A DNA stretch of 64,000 nt from DASVTU01 sp036387415 (GTDB taxonomy: Bacteria; Acidobacteriota; Blastocatellia; Pyrinomonadales; Pyrinomonadaceae). The number at the start of each line of letters is the position of its first letter. The stretch's first letter is position 1. This document shows positions 16,885 to 25,650 of this stretch, one piece after another. The notes beneath the pieces were generated by a model. That model ran no database searches, was not told the DNA's origin, and saw nothing but the letters and a program-made list of their open reading frames with translations. The position numbers and the translations under genes are program-made. Location: contig DASVTU010000039.1 of assembly GCA_036387415.1 (NCBI GenBank), forward strand, positions 1,240,001 to 1,304,000. Direction: 5' to 3'.

Positions 16885-17397
16885 TCAACTTTTCTCTCTG
16901 TACGAAGGCTCAAAGGTGCGCGTGGTGTGTTCGGTGACGCTCGAAGGCATGGCGTCGGGTATTGCGCTGATGCGTGGCGCACCGAGTCCTTTGGTCGAAG
17001 CGCGTTGCAGGAGTTGGAAGGGGAACCCGCCCGTCACCTCTTGCGGCGCTTTGTTGGCGAGCAGCAGCATCCAGAGACGCATCAGGAGCGCGACGCTGCC
17101 GAGGATGGTGAGCGCCCCGAACCCGCCGAGCCAGACGAGCGCGTCGCCGCGCACGCCCTCGGGGTGGCTCGAAATGTTGTAGAGCATGCCGAAGAGTACG
17201 AGCAGACCGCCGACGACCATTCCGAAAGTCGTCAACCCGATGGCCGCGACCGTGAGCATGGAGACGCCCGGACGCGTCATCTGCTGGCCGGAAACGCTCG
17301 GAAGCAGGTTCAAGTTTCCGCCACAACGTTTGCAATAGTTCAAGTCTTGCGTCGCTTCAGCCCCGCAGTGTTGACAGTACATTTCTTCTTCTCCCAA
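16885..17397 (-). CDS. zinc-ribbon membrane protein
   Basis: A 170-residue protein. It opens with a zinc ribbon, YCQHCGAEATQDLNYCKRCG (two CxxC pairs, residues 7-25). Two or three transmembrane helices follow: TVAAIGLTTFGMVVGGLLVL, a second (LVWLGGFGALTILGSVALLM) and possibly a third. The C-terminal 50 residues are polar. This architecture is common in Acidobacteriota and of unknown function. The start ATG has GGGAGAAGAAG just upstream. Neighbours give no functional clue. Confidence 0.85.
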   Translation of the reverse strand: MGEEEMYCQHCGAEATQDLNYCKRCGGNLNLLPSVSGQQMTRPGVSMLTVAAIGLTTFGMVVGGLLVLFGMLYNISSHPEGVRGDALVWLGGFGALTILGSVALLMRLWMLLLANKAPQEVTGGFPFQLLQRASTKGLGAPRISAIPDAMPSSVTEHTTRTFEPSYREKS

Positions 17398-17536
17398 TCG
17401 ACTGATAAAAGTTTCGATGCTGACCGCTTCAGACAGGCGTGACTTTGTTGATACCCCTCTGACTAACGCGCCTCCGGCACGAAAAGTTCAAGGTAAATAG
17501 AGTTTAGAGCATCGTGGACGACAAACACGATGAATT

Positions 17537-18226
17537 TCAGACGCGAACCACGGGCAGGCTGCGACGTTTGAGACGTGCGCGATGCGCCGAGTTCGACACA
17601 GACGAAATGGCAGCGTCGGCTGCGTCGCGCCGCGCACTCCAAACGCGTGCCAGCCGCGCGAGTTCCACGCCGTCAGAGGCAGGGTCAACCAGCGTCAACC
17701 AGACGGGCAAGGGCAGCCACGCCCACGCCGCGCCGTAGACCGCCGTGTTCAAATGCTCGACGCGTCGCTCCGTCTGCCACTGCAACTCGATGGGCGGCAC
17801 GTCCTCCCAGTCGTCGTAACACGCGTGCTGAACGCACGGCGCGGGCTTGGCGCGTTGGTGCACAAGACAACCCGCGCCCGGCTCAAACAGTGGACACGAA
17901 AATGTCTGCGCGTGCGTGTCGCCCGCCGCGCGCAGACCGTAGCGCCCGACCGCCTCGCGCGCACGCCGATACACGGCGCATCGCCCGTCTTCCGTCAGAC
18001 GCGGCGTGCGCCGCAAAGTTTCACGAATCGCCGCCGCTTCGAGCCGTGTGATGTGGACGTTGACGAAATGCGCGTCGGTGCAGCAGACGCCCGCCGTCGG
18101 ACACGTCCGGCAATCGCGCGCCGCCCGCTCGAAGTTGATTTTGATATGACTCTGGAAAGCTGCCTTGCCGCGTTGCAGTTGCGTCAGCCCTTCCTGCTCC
18201 GTCAATCTTCGCATCACACACTCCAC
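17537..18226 (-). CDS. cysteine-cluster (YkgJ-like) protein
   Basis: A 229-residue soluble protein. The N-terminal motif CRTCPTAGVCCTDAHFVNVH and later cysteines in FSCPLFEPGAGCLVHQ and PAPCVQHACYDD are spaced as in the YkgJ (zinc or iron-sulfur cluster) family. The enzyme activity of most members is unknown; some relatives act as protein lysine methylases. The start could be at 18226 or at the second methionine (18214). It lies 150 bases downstream of tlyA in the same direction, separated by a nested repeat palindrome. Confidence 0.75.
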   Translation of the reverse strand: MECVMRRLTEQEGLTQLQRGKAAFQSHIKINFERAARDCRTCPTAGVCCTDAHFVNVHITRLEAAAIRETLRRTPRLTEDGRCAVYRRAREAVGRYGLRAAGDTHAQTFSCPLFEPGAGCLVHQRAKPAPCVQHACYDDWEDVPPIELQWQTERRVEHLNTAVYGAAWAWLPLPVWLTLVDPASDGVELARLARVWSARRDAADAAISSVSNSAHRARLKRRSLPVVRV

Positions 18227-18262
18227 ACGACCGACGAAAATTTAACCACTCAGACCCATACA

Positions 18263-18412
18263 GAATTAGCCGCAGAGACACGGAGGCACAGAGGTAGGCA
18301 AAAGTAAAAGCGCAAACCGGACAAGGCAAAAGTGAAGCTGTCTCCTTCTTCCCTTAGCCCTTTCACCACGATATTTTTCCTTCGTCATCTCTGTGGCTCT
18401 GTGGCTAATTCC
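18263..18412. repeat. nested palindrome with octamer outer arms (GCCACAGA family)
   Basis: Outer arms are GCCGCAGAGACACGGAGGC-type words at 18263-18293 facing TCTGTGGC-TCTGTGGC at 18388-18412. Inside, AAAAGTA/AAAAGCG heptads at about 18298-18338 face CTTCTTC-CCTTAGC-CCTTTCA at 18345-18366. The outer right arm encodes the final residues of TlyA. Confidence 0.7.
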
Positions 18413-19170
18413 GGTTTTGAAATGTGCTCGTACAAAGCCAGAAACTCACGATTGCCGTCCGCGCCTGAAATCGGCGACTCGACCACGCCGCCGACGTTCA
18501 AACCCAACTCACGCGCCGCGCCGTTTACCTCTCCAACCACGCGCGCGTGTTGCGCGGGGTCTGCGACGATGCCGCCTTTCCCGACCTCGCCGCGCCCGAC
18601 CTCAAACTGCGGCTTGATTAAAACGACGATGCGCCCGCCCGCCTTCAGCAACGGCACCAGCGCGGGCAAAACTTTGGTCGCAGAGATAAACGACACGTCC
18701 ATCACAATCAAGTCGAAGCGCGTCTCCCCAAAATCTTCCGCATCAAGATAACGCGCATTGACGCCTTCGCGCACCTCGACGCGTCCGTCCGTCCGCAGAC
18801 GCCAGTCAATCTGATTGTGCCCGACATCCACCGCCACTACTCTCTCCGCGCCGTGCTGCAACAAGCAATCCGTAAAACCGCCCGTCGAAGCTCCCACGTC
18901 GAGACACACGAAGCCTCTCACCTCAATCTCGAATTCACGAAGCGCACGCTCCAACTTCAACCCACCACGACCGACATAACGCGCCGCCGGATCGTCCGCG
19001 CCGCGCACGCGAATTTCAGCATCCGGCGCAAAAGTCTCCGAAGACTTTTCCACGCGCTGTTCACCTACGAGCACCGCGCCCGCCATCACCAACGCCTGCG
19101 CCCGCGTCCGCGACGCAGCAAGCCCACGCTCAACCAGAAGTTTGTCGATGCGCTCCCGCTTCATTCCCAC
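18385..19170 (-). CDS. tlyA: TlyA-family rRNA 2'-O-methyltransferase
   Basis: A 261-residue protein with an N-terminal S4 RNA-binding domain (RIDKLLVERGLAASRTRAQ) and a FtsJ-like Rossmann methyltransferase domain. The SAM motif is CLDVGASTGGFTDCLLQHGA and motif IV is DLIVMDVSFIS. Well-studied TlyA enzymes methylate cytidines in 16S and 23S rRNA; some were once described as hemolysins. The last residues (about ELATEPQR) are read from the octamer repeat that also gives the stop codon. dxs lies further upstream on the same strand, with one unrelated gene between. Confidence 0.94.
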   Translation of the reverse strand: MGMKRERIDKLLVERGLAASRTRAQALVMAGAVLVGEQRVEKSSETFAPDAEIRVRGADDPAARYVGRGGLKLERALREFEIEVRGFVCLDVGASTGGFTDCLLQHGAERVVAVDVGHNQIDWRLRTDGRVEVREGVNARYLDAEDFGETRFDLIVMDVSFISATKVLPALVPLLKAGGRIVVLIKPQFEVGRGEVGKGGIVADPAQHARVVGEVNGAARELGLNVGGVVESPISGADGNREFLALYEHISKPELATEPQR

Positions 19171-19189
19171 ACTTTAACGCAAAACCCGC

Positions 19190-19290
19190 GCGATGCGGAA
19201 AACGGGAAACAAGCGGCGAGCAAAAGAAAAGAGGGGCGAGGCCGTTGGCCTTTCCCCTCTCCGTCGTTTCGCTTTTAACTTTGTCGCGCC
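19190..19290. repeat. heptad-type palindrome between tlyA and its upstream neighbour
   Basis: GGGAAACAAGCGGCGAGCAAAAGAAAAGAGGGG-type words face CCCCTCTCCGTCGTTTCGCTTTTAACTTTG-type words across GAGGCCGTTGGCCTTTC. The arms are imperfect but clearly complementary. Confidence 0.55.
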
Positions 19291-19301
19291 GTGCTTGTTG
19301 C

Positions 19302-20162
19302 TTATGGTTGACCTTCAAAAATACCGCGCACGCGGTCAACCACTCTCTGTTGACGCCGCTCCTGTCGTTCGGCACGTCGGCGTTCGCGCCGGATACGCTC
19401 GGCCTCAATCGTGATGCTATCAACTATGCGCGCACGCGGTCTGCCCGCGTCGTAGTCGGCCTCGGCTTGTCTCTGTTGACGCGGCTTCTCGGCTTCCGTG
19501 CGGCGCGGTCTCGTCTCCGCGCGTTCGTTGTCGTCGCGTGCGCTCTTTTTGCGTTCCCCGTCGTTGTCGGCGTCCGCACGCTTGCGTTCGGAGGCCGACG
19601 CGTTCCTCGATTCCTTGTCGGGCTTCGGCGCATCGTCGCTTGCACGCTCGTCCCTCGCCGTCGATTTCGCGGTGGCGGGCGTCGTCGGAATCTCTTTAGT
19701 GTCGGAGATGAGAATGTTTGCGGGCGCGTCGTCGGCTTCGGTTACTTGCGCGGTTGTTTGCGCGGCTGCCGTCTCGTTCGCTTCAATCAAGGCCGGATTC
19801 GATTCGTTAGCGGCAGGCTGTTCGGCGACGGCGACCGGAGCGGTCGTCGTTGTAGCGGCGGCGCTCTGTTGTCGTTTCTGATACTGGCGCTTCTGATAAA
19901 AGCGGAGGCCGAGACCGCCGAGCACGCTCCCTACAAGCACCGAGACCAGAATCAGGCCGAGCATCCACGAAGGACGACCGACGGCGTTGGCTCCCGGAAT
20001 CCGTTGCGCCGTGCGCGCCACGAACGACGAACCGGCGAGACGATTTTCCGGCAATGGAACCACGGGTCGCGCCGTCTCTGCCGCATGCTCGTCGAAAACG
20101 GGCGTGACGAGCGTCTGCTCCGAGCCGCGTTCGGTTGCGAAGTGTTGTTTGTCTTCCGTCAT
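19302..20162 (-). CDS. single-pass membrane protein with charged low-complexity tail
   Basis: A 286-residue protein. About 65 soluble residues lead to one transmembrane helix (SWMLGLILVSVLVGSVLGGL), then a long alanine, threonine, arginine and glutamate-rich tail. The tail ends with the basic coiled-coil-like ERIRRERRRAERQERRQQR. No catalytic motif is seen. The composition is biased but the codon pattern matches neighbours and no other frame is plausible, so I take it as real. Function unknown; it lies in the same direction between dxs and tlyA. Confidence 0.65.
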   Translation of the reverse strand: MTEDKQHFATERGSEQTLVTPVFDEHAAETARPVVPLPENRLAGSSFVARTAQRIPGANAVGRPSWMLGLILVSVLVGSVLGGLGLRFYQKRQYQKRQQSAAATTTTAPVAVAEQPAANESNPALIEANETAAAQTTAQVTEADDAPANILISDTKEIPTTPATAKSTARDERASDDAPKPDKESRNASASERKRADADNDGERKKSARDDNERAETRPRRTEAEKPRQQRQAEADYDAGRPRARIVDSITIEAERIRRERRRAERQERRQQRVVDRVRGIFEGQP

Positions 20163-20498
20163 TTCTTAAAATTCTCTTGAGCTACGAACCGTACAGATTG
20201 GCTTGTGCCGATATTTTCGTTGCAATTCCAATGCCTCGACGAAATCTGCGGATTTCCCCGCATTTTCAACCGTTTAGATGCCGCGAAACGTGTAGCGGGT
20301 GTCCGATTTTGAACTTTCGACCCACAGCCCGATTCCGTTTTCCTAACGCTCCTCCGACGACGAATCCGACGTTTTCCACGTCAAAACCCGACGGCCTTTC
20401 GCAGACAAAAAAAGCGCGTCGTTTGCATCAACAAACGACGCGCTCTCCGCGTTCACCTCCGCGACCGCGCAACTTTTAACGTCTCTACAAAATCACTC
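20163..20498. other. intergenic stretch, 336 bases
   Basis: It holds the intrinsic terminator of dxs at 20406-20444. The remainder shows no gene; it includes the presumed promoter region of the 19302-20162 gene, where I see no clear consensus boxes. Confidence 0.6.
20406..20444 (-). terminator. intrinsic terminator of dxs
   Basis: On the minus strand, AGCGCGTCGTTTG pairs with its perfect 13-bp complement across a 6-base loop, followed by a T-run (plus-strand A-tract at 20407-20413). It lies about 55 bases past the dxs stop. Confidence 0.9.
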
Positions 20499-22424
20499 TC
20501 AACTTCGCAACGTCGGACGCGCGCCCGTGCGTCTCTCTTCGAGCACTTCGACGCTCTGCTTGACGCGGTTATAAATTCCGTCCACGTCGAGTCCGTATTT
20601 TGCCATCAGCAATTTCGGGTCGCCGTGCGTGATAACGCGGTCGGGGACGCCCATGCGGACGAGTCGCAGGCGGTCGAGCAGCCCGTTTTCTTCAAACAGT
20701 TCCATCACCGCCGAACCGAAGCCGCCCGCCAGATACGCCTCCTCCACCGTCACGACCAGTCGCTTCGTCTGCGCCAACGCGAGCAGCAGAGCGGCATCGA
20801 GCGGTTTGACGAAACGCGCGTTGACCACCGTCGCTTCGATGCCCTCTCGCGCCAGCAACTCCGCCGCCTGTAACGAAGGATGAACCATCGAACCATAAGC
20901 GATGATGGCAACGTCGCCGCCATCACGCAGGAGTTCGGCTTTACCAATCTCTAAAACTTGCGGCGGGCGCGAGATGTCGATGCCCGTGCCGTTGCCGCGC
21001 GGGTAACGCATCGCCGCAGGGCCAGGATGTTGGATGGCCGTCAAAAGCATGTCGCGCATCTCGCGTTCATCCCTGGGAGCCATCAAAATCATGTTGGGCA
21101 CGCCGCGCAGGTAGGCGATGTCGAGCAAGCCGTGATGCGTCGGGCCGTCGCCGCCGACGATGCCCGCTCTGTCCATGCAGAGCGTGATGTTCAAATCTTG
21201 CAGACAGGCATCGTGGACGACTTGATCGAAGGCACGTTGTAGAAACGTCGAATAGATGGCGCAGACGGGCTTCAAGCCTTCGGTCGCCATCCCTGACGCA
21301 AACGTCACACAGTGCTGCTCGGCGATGCCGACATCGAAGGCGCGTTCGGGAAACTTTTCTAGCACTTTGTCGATGCCTGTGCCGTCGGGCATCGCGGCGG
21401 TGAGCGCGACAATCTTTTCGTCGCGTTCCATCAACTCGCACATGGTCTCGCCGAAGACGGCGGTGTAAGTCGGTGGCGCGGGCTTAGTAGATTTGATGGC
21501 CGCGCCCGTCTGCGGGTCGAAGGGGCCGGTGGCGTGCCACGCGTAATAGTTTTTCTCGCGCGCCGGATAGCCTTTGCCTTTAATCGTCAGCGCGTGGACG
21601 ATGACGGGGCTGTCCTTGACCTGCTTGGCTTCCTCTAGCGCGCGGACGAGTGCGCGCGTGTCGTGTCCATCGACGTAGCCGATGTATTTGAAGCCGAGTT
21701 CGTTGACGAGCGCACCGGGCAAGACCGCCGCCGCGATGGCATCCTTGACGGTCTTCGCCGCCTGATGCAGACGCTCGCCCAAGCTTGGGACGGCGCGCAG
21801 AGCCTCGCCCACTTCGTCTTTCATGCGATGGTAGCCTTGCGCTTCGCGGATACGATTGAGATAACCCGTCAACGCGCCGACCGCCGGAGCAATCGACATC
21901 TCGTTGTCGTTCAAGAGCACGATGAGACGCGTCTTCAAGTGACCCGCTTGATTGACGGCCTCCATCGCCATGCCACCCGCGAGCGAGGCGTCGCCGATAA
22001 CGGCGCAGACGTGATGCGACTCGCCCTTCTGGTCGCGCGCAATCGCCATCCCCAACGCGGCGGAGAGCGACGTGGAAGCATGACCCGCGCCAAAGGTGTC
22101 ATACTCGGATTCGTCGCGGCGCAAGAATCCACTGATACCACCATACTGTTTGATGGAAGGCAAGGCATCGCGGCGTCCGGTCAGAATCTTGTGTGCGTAG
22201 GCCTGATGCCCCACGTCCCAGACGAGACGGTCGGCGGGAGTGTCGAAGGCGTAATGCAGCGCCACGGCGAGTTCGACCGCGCCGAGCGACGCGCCCGTAT
22301 GCCCGCCCACGCGCGACATCGTTTCGATAATGAACTGGCGAATCTCTGCCGCCACCTCCGGCAACTGTTCGGGACGCAAACGTCGCAGGTCTGCGGGCGC
22401 GTTGATGTGCTGTAAAAGTTTCAT
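20499..22424 (-). CDS. dxs: 1-deoxy-D-xylulose-5-phosphate synthase
   Basis: A 641-residue thiamine-diphosphate enzyme, the first step of the MEP isoprenoid pathway (pyruvate plus glyceraldehyde 3-phosphate). The N-terminal TPP-binding block reads VIGDASLAGGMAMEAVN then LNDNEMS; the usual GDG appears as GDA, a variant I believe occurs in other phyla too. The histidines in VGGHTGASLG and GHQAY are present, as are the transketolase middle domain (DRAGIVGGDGPTHHG) and the C-terminal domain. Length fits the family. A strong terminator follows. Confidence 0.97.
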   Translation of the reverse strand: MKLLQHINAPADLRRLRPEQLPEVAAEIRQFIIETMSRVGGHTGASLGAVELAVALHYAFDTPADRLVWDVGHQAYAHKILTGRRDALPSIKQYGGISGFLRRDESEYDTFGAGHASTSLSAALGMAIARDQKGESHHVCAVIGDASLAGGMAMEAVNQAGHLKTRLIVLLNDNEMSIAPAVGALTGYLNRIREAQGYHRMKDEVGEALRAVPSLGERLHQAAKTVKDAIAAAVLPGALVNELGFKYIGYVDGHDTRALVRALEEAKQVKDSPVIVHALTIKGKGYPAREKNYYAWHATGPFDPQTGAAIKSTKPAPPTYTAVFGETMCELMERDEKIVALTAAMPDGTGIDKVLEKFPERAFDVGIAEQHCVTFASGMATEGLKPVCAIYSTFLQRAFDQVVHDACLQDLNITLCMDRAGIVGGDGPTHHGLLDIAYLRGVPNMILMAPRDEREMRDMLLTAIQHPGPAAMRYPRGNGTGIDISRPPQVLEIGKAELLRDGGDVAIIAYGSMVHPSLQAAELLAREGIEATVVNARFVKPLDAALLLALAQTKRLVVTVEEAYLAGGFGSAVMELFEENGLLDRLRLVRMGVPDRVITHGDPKLLMAKYGLDVDGIYNRVKQSVEVLEERRTGARPTLRS

Positions 22425-22810
22425 CGTGCGCGTATTGTAACGCGGAAAGCGTCAATTTGACACGTCAAGAAAAGTTCACATTCTCATACGCCAATCGTCG
22501 CAGAGAAAGGCGACGGACGCGCGGACTGCAACGGAACGACAAACGAAATTCGACCATGCGTCGTGCGCGATGCGACCGGGCGAGACGCGAATTTCGGGAG
22601 ACGAACCCGACCTCTTGCCGTCCGCGCCGTCGATTTCCGCGACTTTAGCCTCGCGCATGGGAATTTTCAGACTAAAAGAGAAGCGCGGGCGTCTAAATGT
22701 TTCGAGTGGATGCCGAACGTCCGAAGCACGACGTTCGTCTCCCCGCCCGGCGACAAAGTTTCCCACGCCGGATATGCATTGATTCGTATTCAAAAGGAGA
22801 TAGACAAGTA
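22425..22810. other. intergenic stretch between divergent genes, 386 bases
   Basis: It should hold promoters for dxs (minus) and the Spy-like gene (plus). I see no strong consensus boxes, no repeat palindrome and no gene. The ribosome site AAAAGGAGA at 22792-22800 sets the downstream start. Confidence 0.5.
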
Positions 22811-23359
22811 ATGAAAAACGCTTTTACTAAAGCAGCACTGGCGCTCTCGCTCGTCGCCGTTTTCGCCGTCCCCGGCGTCTTCGCGCAGCAGCAATCGCAG
22901 CAACCTTCGACGCAAGACGGCGCGCAAGACGAACAACCCATGCATCGCAAAGGACGCATGGGTCGTGGTGGTCGGCACCAACGCAAAGGCGGCAGAGGCC
23001 ACGGCTTTGGTCGCCTCGCGCAGCAACTCAATCTGACGGACGCGCAGCAAGAGCAACTCCGCGCCATTCGAGAACGCAATGCCGAAAGCTTCCGTGCCAA
23101 ACGACGGGAGATGCGCGAACTCATCGAAGCGCGACGCGACGGCGCGACGTTCACCGCCGAACAGCAAGCACGCGCCGATGCTCTCCGACAAGAGTTTCGC
23201 GCCAACGCCGAACGCATGCACAGCGAATTTCTCGCCATCCTGACGCCCGAACAGCGCACGCAGCTTGAGCAGTTGAAGAAACAGCATCAGGAACGTCGGC
23301 AGGAGTTCCGCGAAAGAAGACGCGAACGCCGCATGGACGACGAAAACGACGAGCAGTAA
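22811..23359 (+). CDS. Spy/CpxP-like periplasmic protein
   Basis: A 182-residue exported protein. The signal peptide (residues 1-25) ends near VFAQQQ. A His, Arg and Gly-rich stretch (HRKGRMGRGGRHQRKGGRG) precedes a helical domain with two LTxxQ-type motifs, NLTDAQQEQL and LTPEQRTQL, typical of Spy and CpxP. These proteins act as periplasmic chaperones or metal-stress sensors. The start ATG at 22811 follows AAAAGGAGATAGACAAGTA closely. The basic linker might bind metal or anions; this is inference. An intrinsic terminator follows at 23441-23486. Confidence 0.88.
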   Translation: MKNAFTKAALALSLVAVFAVPGVFAQQQSQQPSTQDGAQDEQPMHRKGRMGRGGRHQRKGGRGHGFGRLAQQLNLTDAQQEQLRAIRERNAESFRAKRREMRELIEARRDGATFTAEQQARADALRQEFRANAERMHSEFLAILTPEQRTQLEQLKKQHQERRQEFRERRRERRMDDENDEQ

Positions 23360-23440
23360 AAAGCCTCGAAACAAAACTCGAACAGCGATTCGTTTCGACG
23401 CCCACGAAGATTCGTCTCGCCACCAGTTCATCCAAACAAC

Positions 23441-23486
23441 AAGAGAAGCGGCCTGCCTGTCGAGAGCAAAGCCGCTTCTCTTTTTT
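23441..23486 (+). terminator. intrinsic terminator of the Spy-like gene
   Basis: AAGAGAAGCGGC pairs perfectly with GCCGCTTCTCTT across an 18-base loop and is followed by TTTT then CG. It lies 80 bases past the stop. Confidence 0.9.
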
Positions 23487-23534
23487 CGTCCGCCTACTCG
23501 TCGTGCGAGTCGTCGTGGCCTGACCTGAAAACGC

Positions 23535-23719
23535 CTATCCGTCCTTCGACGTGTCGATAAACTCCTTCAAGCGCGTCCTGATTCGTCTCGCACACGACGA
23601 AAGACGCTGAGCCGCGCGTCGGCGTCGCCTTCGGGGCGCAGGATGCCCTCGGCCATCTGGCTGCGCGCCGAATTGCCCGTGCATAAAACGAGCACGCGTT
23701 TCGTCGGTTGCCCGCTCAC
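23535..23719 (-). pseudogene. decayed arsenate reductase / low-molecular-weight phosphatase (arsC)
   Basis: Starting from the GTG at 23719, the frame reads KRVLVLCTGNSARSQMAEGI, the phosphate-binding loop of thioredoxin-coupled ArsC and LMW phosphatases. It then jumps at once to EGDADARLSVFRRVRDE, which matches the C-terminal end of ArsC. About 75-80 central residues are missing, including the two redox cysteines expected in ArsC. The frame then shifts: the expected final helix IRTRLKEFIDTSKDG is present but in another frame, so translation stops at 23567. One internal deletion and one frameshift make this a pseudogene. It overlaps the stop of the DUF11 gene by one base. Confidence 0.85.
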
Positions 23720-24627
23720 TATCTCCCTTCTTCTTCACCGCCGCACGTCTCGCATTCCTCGCGCGTGACGGTGATTTCGGTGGTGGCGAAGTTGCTCACC
23801 TTGTCCAACTCGTCTGTGTAACTCGAAATCTGCGCCGTGCTGGTCGAGGTGTCGCCCTCTCTGACTTCGTAGCTCACCTGATAGTAGAACTTCAATCCCA
23901 CCTGTTCGCCTATCTCTAGTCCTCTGGCGTAGCAGACCGTGCGGCCAGTTTCGCCGCGCGTGGGCGTCTTGCAGCTGATGTCGGTTCGGGAAAGCAGTTG
24001 GGCTCCGACGAAGACCATGTTGGTCGGCACTTCATCAATAATCTCGATTTCTTTAGCGGTATCCGGGCCATAATTCGTCGCCCAGACCGTGTACTCAACC
24101 CTGTCACCGGGAAGCACAGCAAACGGGCCTGATTTCAGGATTTGCAAATCAGCCCACGCCATGCGCGCATCGCGGACGAAGAAACTGGTTCCGGCGTTGC
24201 CGATGGCGCGGAAATTTATCGCCCTCAGAGTCCATCGCCCGACCTTCGCAAACGCGCCCGTGGTGGGAATCACGAACTTGTCAAACTGCGGGTCATACTT
24301 GATGCCTGATTGGTCTGCGACCTGTCCGCTCGGCGTTCCCCATTGAAAACGCCTGAAGGGGAAGTTGCTCCAATCGAGAGGAAAGTTGCCCGCCTCGGCG
24401 CAGACGGTATCGCCGAGATAGAAGACTGTCTGCGGGGTGGCGCAATCGGCGGCATAGGTTCGGATGTATTCGTCGCCGGATTCAAATGCGAGGGTAGATG
24501 GTTTCGGACTGGTGTTGGGCGTGCCTGTTACGGATGAAGCCGAGGTGACTGTACCGAGGGACGTGATGATGAGAACCAAAACGAGTGCGGAATTTCTGAA
24601 GTGCGAAAGCACGGAGGTCTGCGTCAT
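23719..24627 (-). CDS. secreted DUF11-repeat protein
   Basis: A 302-residue exported protein. The signal peptide covers residues 1-30. The middle contains a beta-rich domain, then a DUF11 domain with VLPGDRVEYTVWATNYGPDT and IIDEVPTNMVFVG, an Ig-like fold found in bacterial surface proteins. It ends with ECETCGGEEEGR, where a CxxC pair is followed by acidic residues. The ribosome site AAGGAG is 12 bases before the ATG. It sits between two arsenic pseudogenes on the same strand, so it may have been inserted into the old ars operon. Confidence 0.75.
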   Translation of the reverse strand: MTQTSVLSHFRNSALVLVLIITSLGTVTSASSVTGTPNTSPKPSTLAFESGDEYIRTYAADCATPQTVFYLGDTVCAEAGNFPLDWSNFPFRRFQWGTPSGQVADQSGIKYDPQFDKFVIPTTGAFAKVGRWTLRAINFRAIGNAGTSFFVRDARMAWADLQILKSGPFAVLPGDRVEYTVWATNYGPDTAKEIEIIDEVPTNMVFVGAQLLSRTDISCKTPTRGETGRTVCYARGLEIGEQVGLKFYYQVSYEVREGDTSTSTAQISSYTDELDKVSNFATTEITVTREECETCGGEEEGR

Positions 24628-25048
24628 ATTCCAATCAACTCCTTCTTAGTTAGGTGAAAAACCCGTGATTAGGTGAAAACCCGTTGCGCGCTGGACAAGA
24701 CGGAAATGCGGCAGCCTAGCGAGGAAGGCATTCGGGGGCGCACATCCTATCTACGACGTGGCTGTTAGTCAAGTGCCAACAAGAGGAGTTTTGCCGTCTA
24801 GCCTCTCCGTGAATCGCGCGCCCGAAATCGTCCAGAAAGTCAGAATCAGACTGACCAATCCCGCGCCCGTCGCGACCGTGTTGGCGAGCAAAGCGACGGA
24901 GCGTTGCCGCCCGACAGCCGTTCGCCCATGATGCCTGAGCCAACCACCATCGCCAGCAACAACGCCGTCCCCTACGCCTCGGCGGTCGCACGCGGCGCCA
25001 GAATTCGCCTCTGCTCTCAATCCATTTTCGCCCGACGAAACATCAGAC
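24628..25048. other. stretch holding the aquaporin pseudogene and no intact gene
   Basis: Apart from the pseudogene at 24811-25005, the 24628-24810 part carries an 11-base direct repeat (TTAGGTGAAAA at about 24650 and 24669) and nothing else that I can recognise. Confidence 0.6.
24811..25005 (-). pseudogene. decayed aquaporin / MIP channel fragment (ars-linked type)
   Basis: Reading the minus strand, TALLLAMVVGSGIMGERLSG is the first half of helix 1 of bacterial MIP channels. After a one-base frameshift near 24900, ALLANTVATGAGLVSLILTF and then ISGARF continue; ISGAHFNPA is expected, so the first NPA box is lost. A TAG stop at 24972-24974 interrupts the front. Only about 65 residues of some 230 remain. 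Channels of this type occur in ars operons, where they extrude arsenite. Its place between arsC and arsI remnants fits. Confidence 0.8.
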
Positions 25049-25597
25049 TCACTCCGCGACATTTGAAATCGCCACCGTTGAGACGGAAGCGCAACCGCAC
25101 CCGCTGACGGCGATAGTTTCCGCCTTCTCCGTGCCCGTCGCTTCGTGCTTCACCACGCCCGCGTCCGCCGCCGTCGTGCAGCACATCGCCGTTTCTACAA
25201 GATTATCTTGGAGCACTACGAACGCCTCCCACTGGTTGCCGTCCGGGTCTGTCACCCACGTCTTATCCTGTAGGGCATAGCAGCAGTTGGTCTGCATCTC
25301 GTCGTACGTGAACAGACCCGCCTCGCCCCACTTCTGCCGCATGGCGAGCACGTCGTCCGTCGAAGCGACTTGCAGACCCGTGTGCGAGAGCGCACCCGTC
25401 GTCTCCACCGCCGTCTGGTTGAGCGTCAGATTGAGCGGCGGATTCTGCACGTCGAACTTGGCATAACCCGTCCGCACCTTCGACGGTTCAAGCCCCAACA
25501 TTTTCTTGTAAAACTCGATGCTCGCCTCGACGTTTCGCACGTTCAACGCCACATGAGCCTTCAATACCGCCACCTCTTTTTTCGTCTCGTTCTCCAT
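25049..25597 (-). CDS. arsI: ArsI/CadI-family glyoxalase-fold lyase
   Basis: A 182-residue vicinal-oxygen-chelate protein. AHVALNVRNVEASIEFYKKM begins the fold and the diagnostic block NCCYALQDKTWVTDPDGN holds a vicinal cysteine pair; ArsI enzymes use such a pair with Fe(II) to cleave the carbon-arsenic bond of methylarsenite. A further CC pair and a C-terminal CGC are present. CadI, a cadmium-induced relative, is the alternative label. The ATG at 25597 follows GGAGTTGAAGAG. It is the only intact enzyme of the minus-strand ars remnant and faces a well-formed promoter and palindrome. If functional it would detoxify organoarsenicals. Confidence 0.85.
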   Translation of the reverse strand: MENETKKEVAVLKAHVALNVRNVEASIEFYKKMLGLEPSKVRTGYAKFDVQNPPLNLTLNQTAVETTGALSHTGLQVASTDDVLAMRQKWGEAGLFTYDEMQTNCCYALQDKTWVTDPDGNQWEAFVVLQDNLVETAMCCTTAADAGVVKHEATGTEKAETIAVSGCGCASVSTVAISNVAE

Positions 25598-25628
25598 CTC
25601 TTCAACTCCTTTAACTTTCGATTTACGT

Positions 25629-25644
25629 ATTCGCCTAGGCGAAT
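25629..25644. promoter_or_regulatory. perfect 16-bp palindrome, probable ArsR operator
   Basis: ATTCGCCTAGGCGAAT is its own complement. It lies directly downstream of the predicted minus-strand -10 box, over the expected arsI transcription start, which is where a repressor would block initiation. An ArsR-family gene lies 680 bases away. Binding is inferred. Confidence 0.7.
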
Positions 25645-25650
25645 GTGTGC

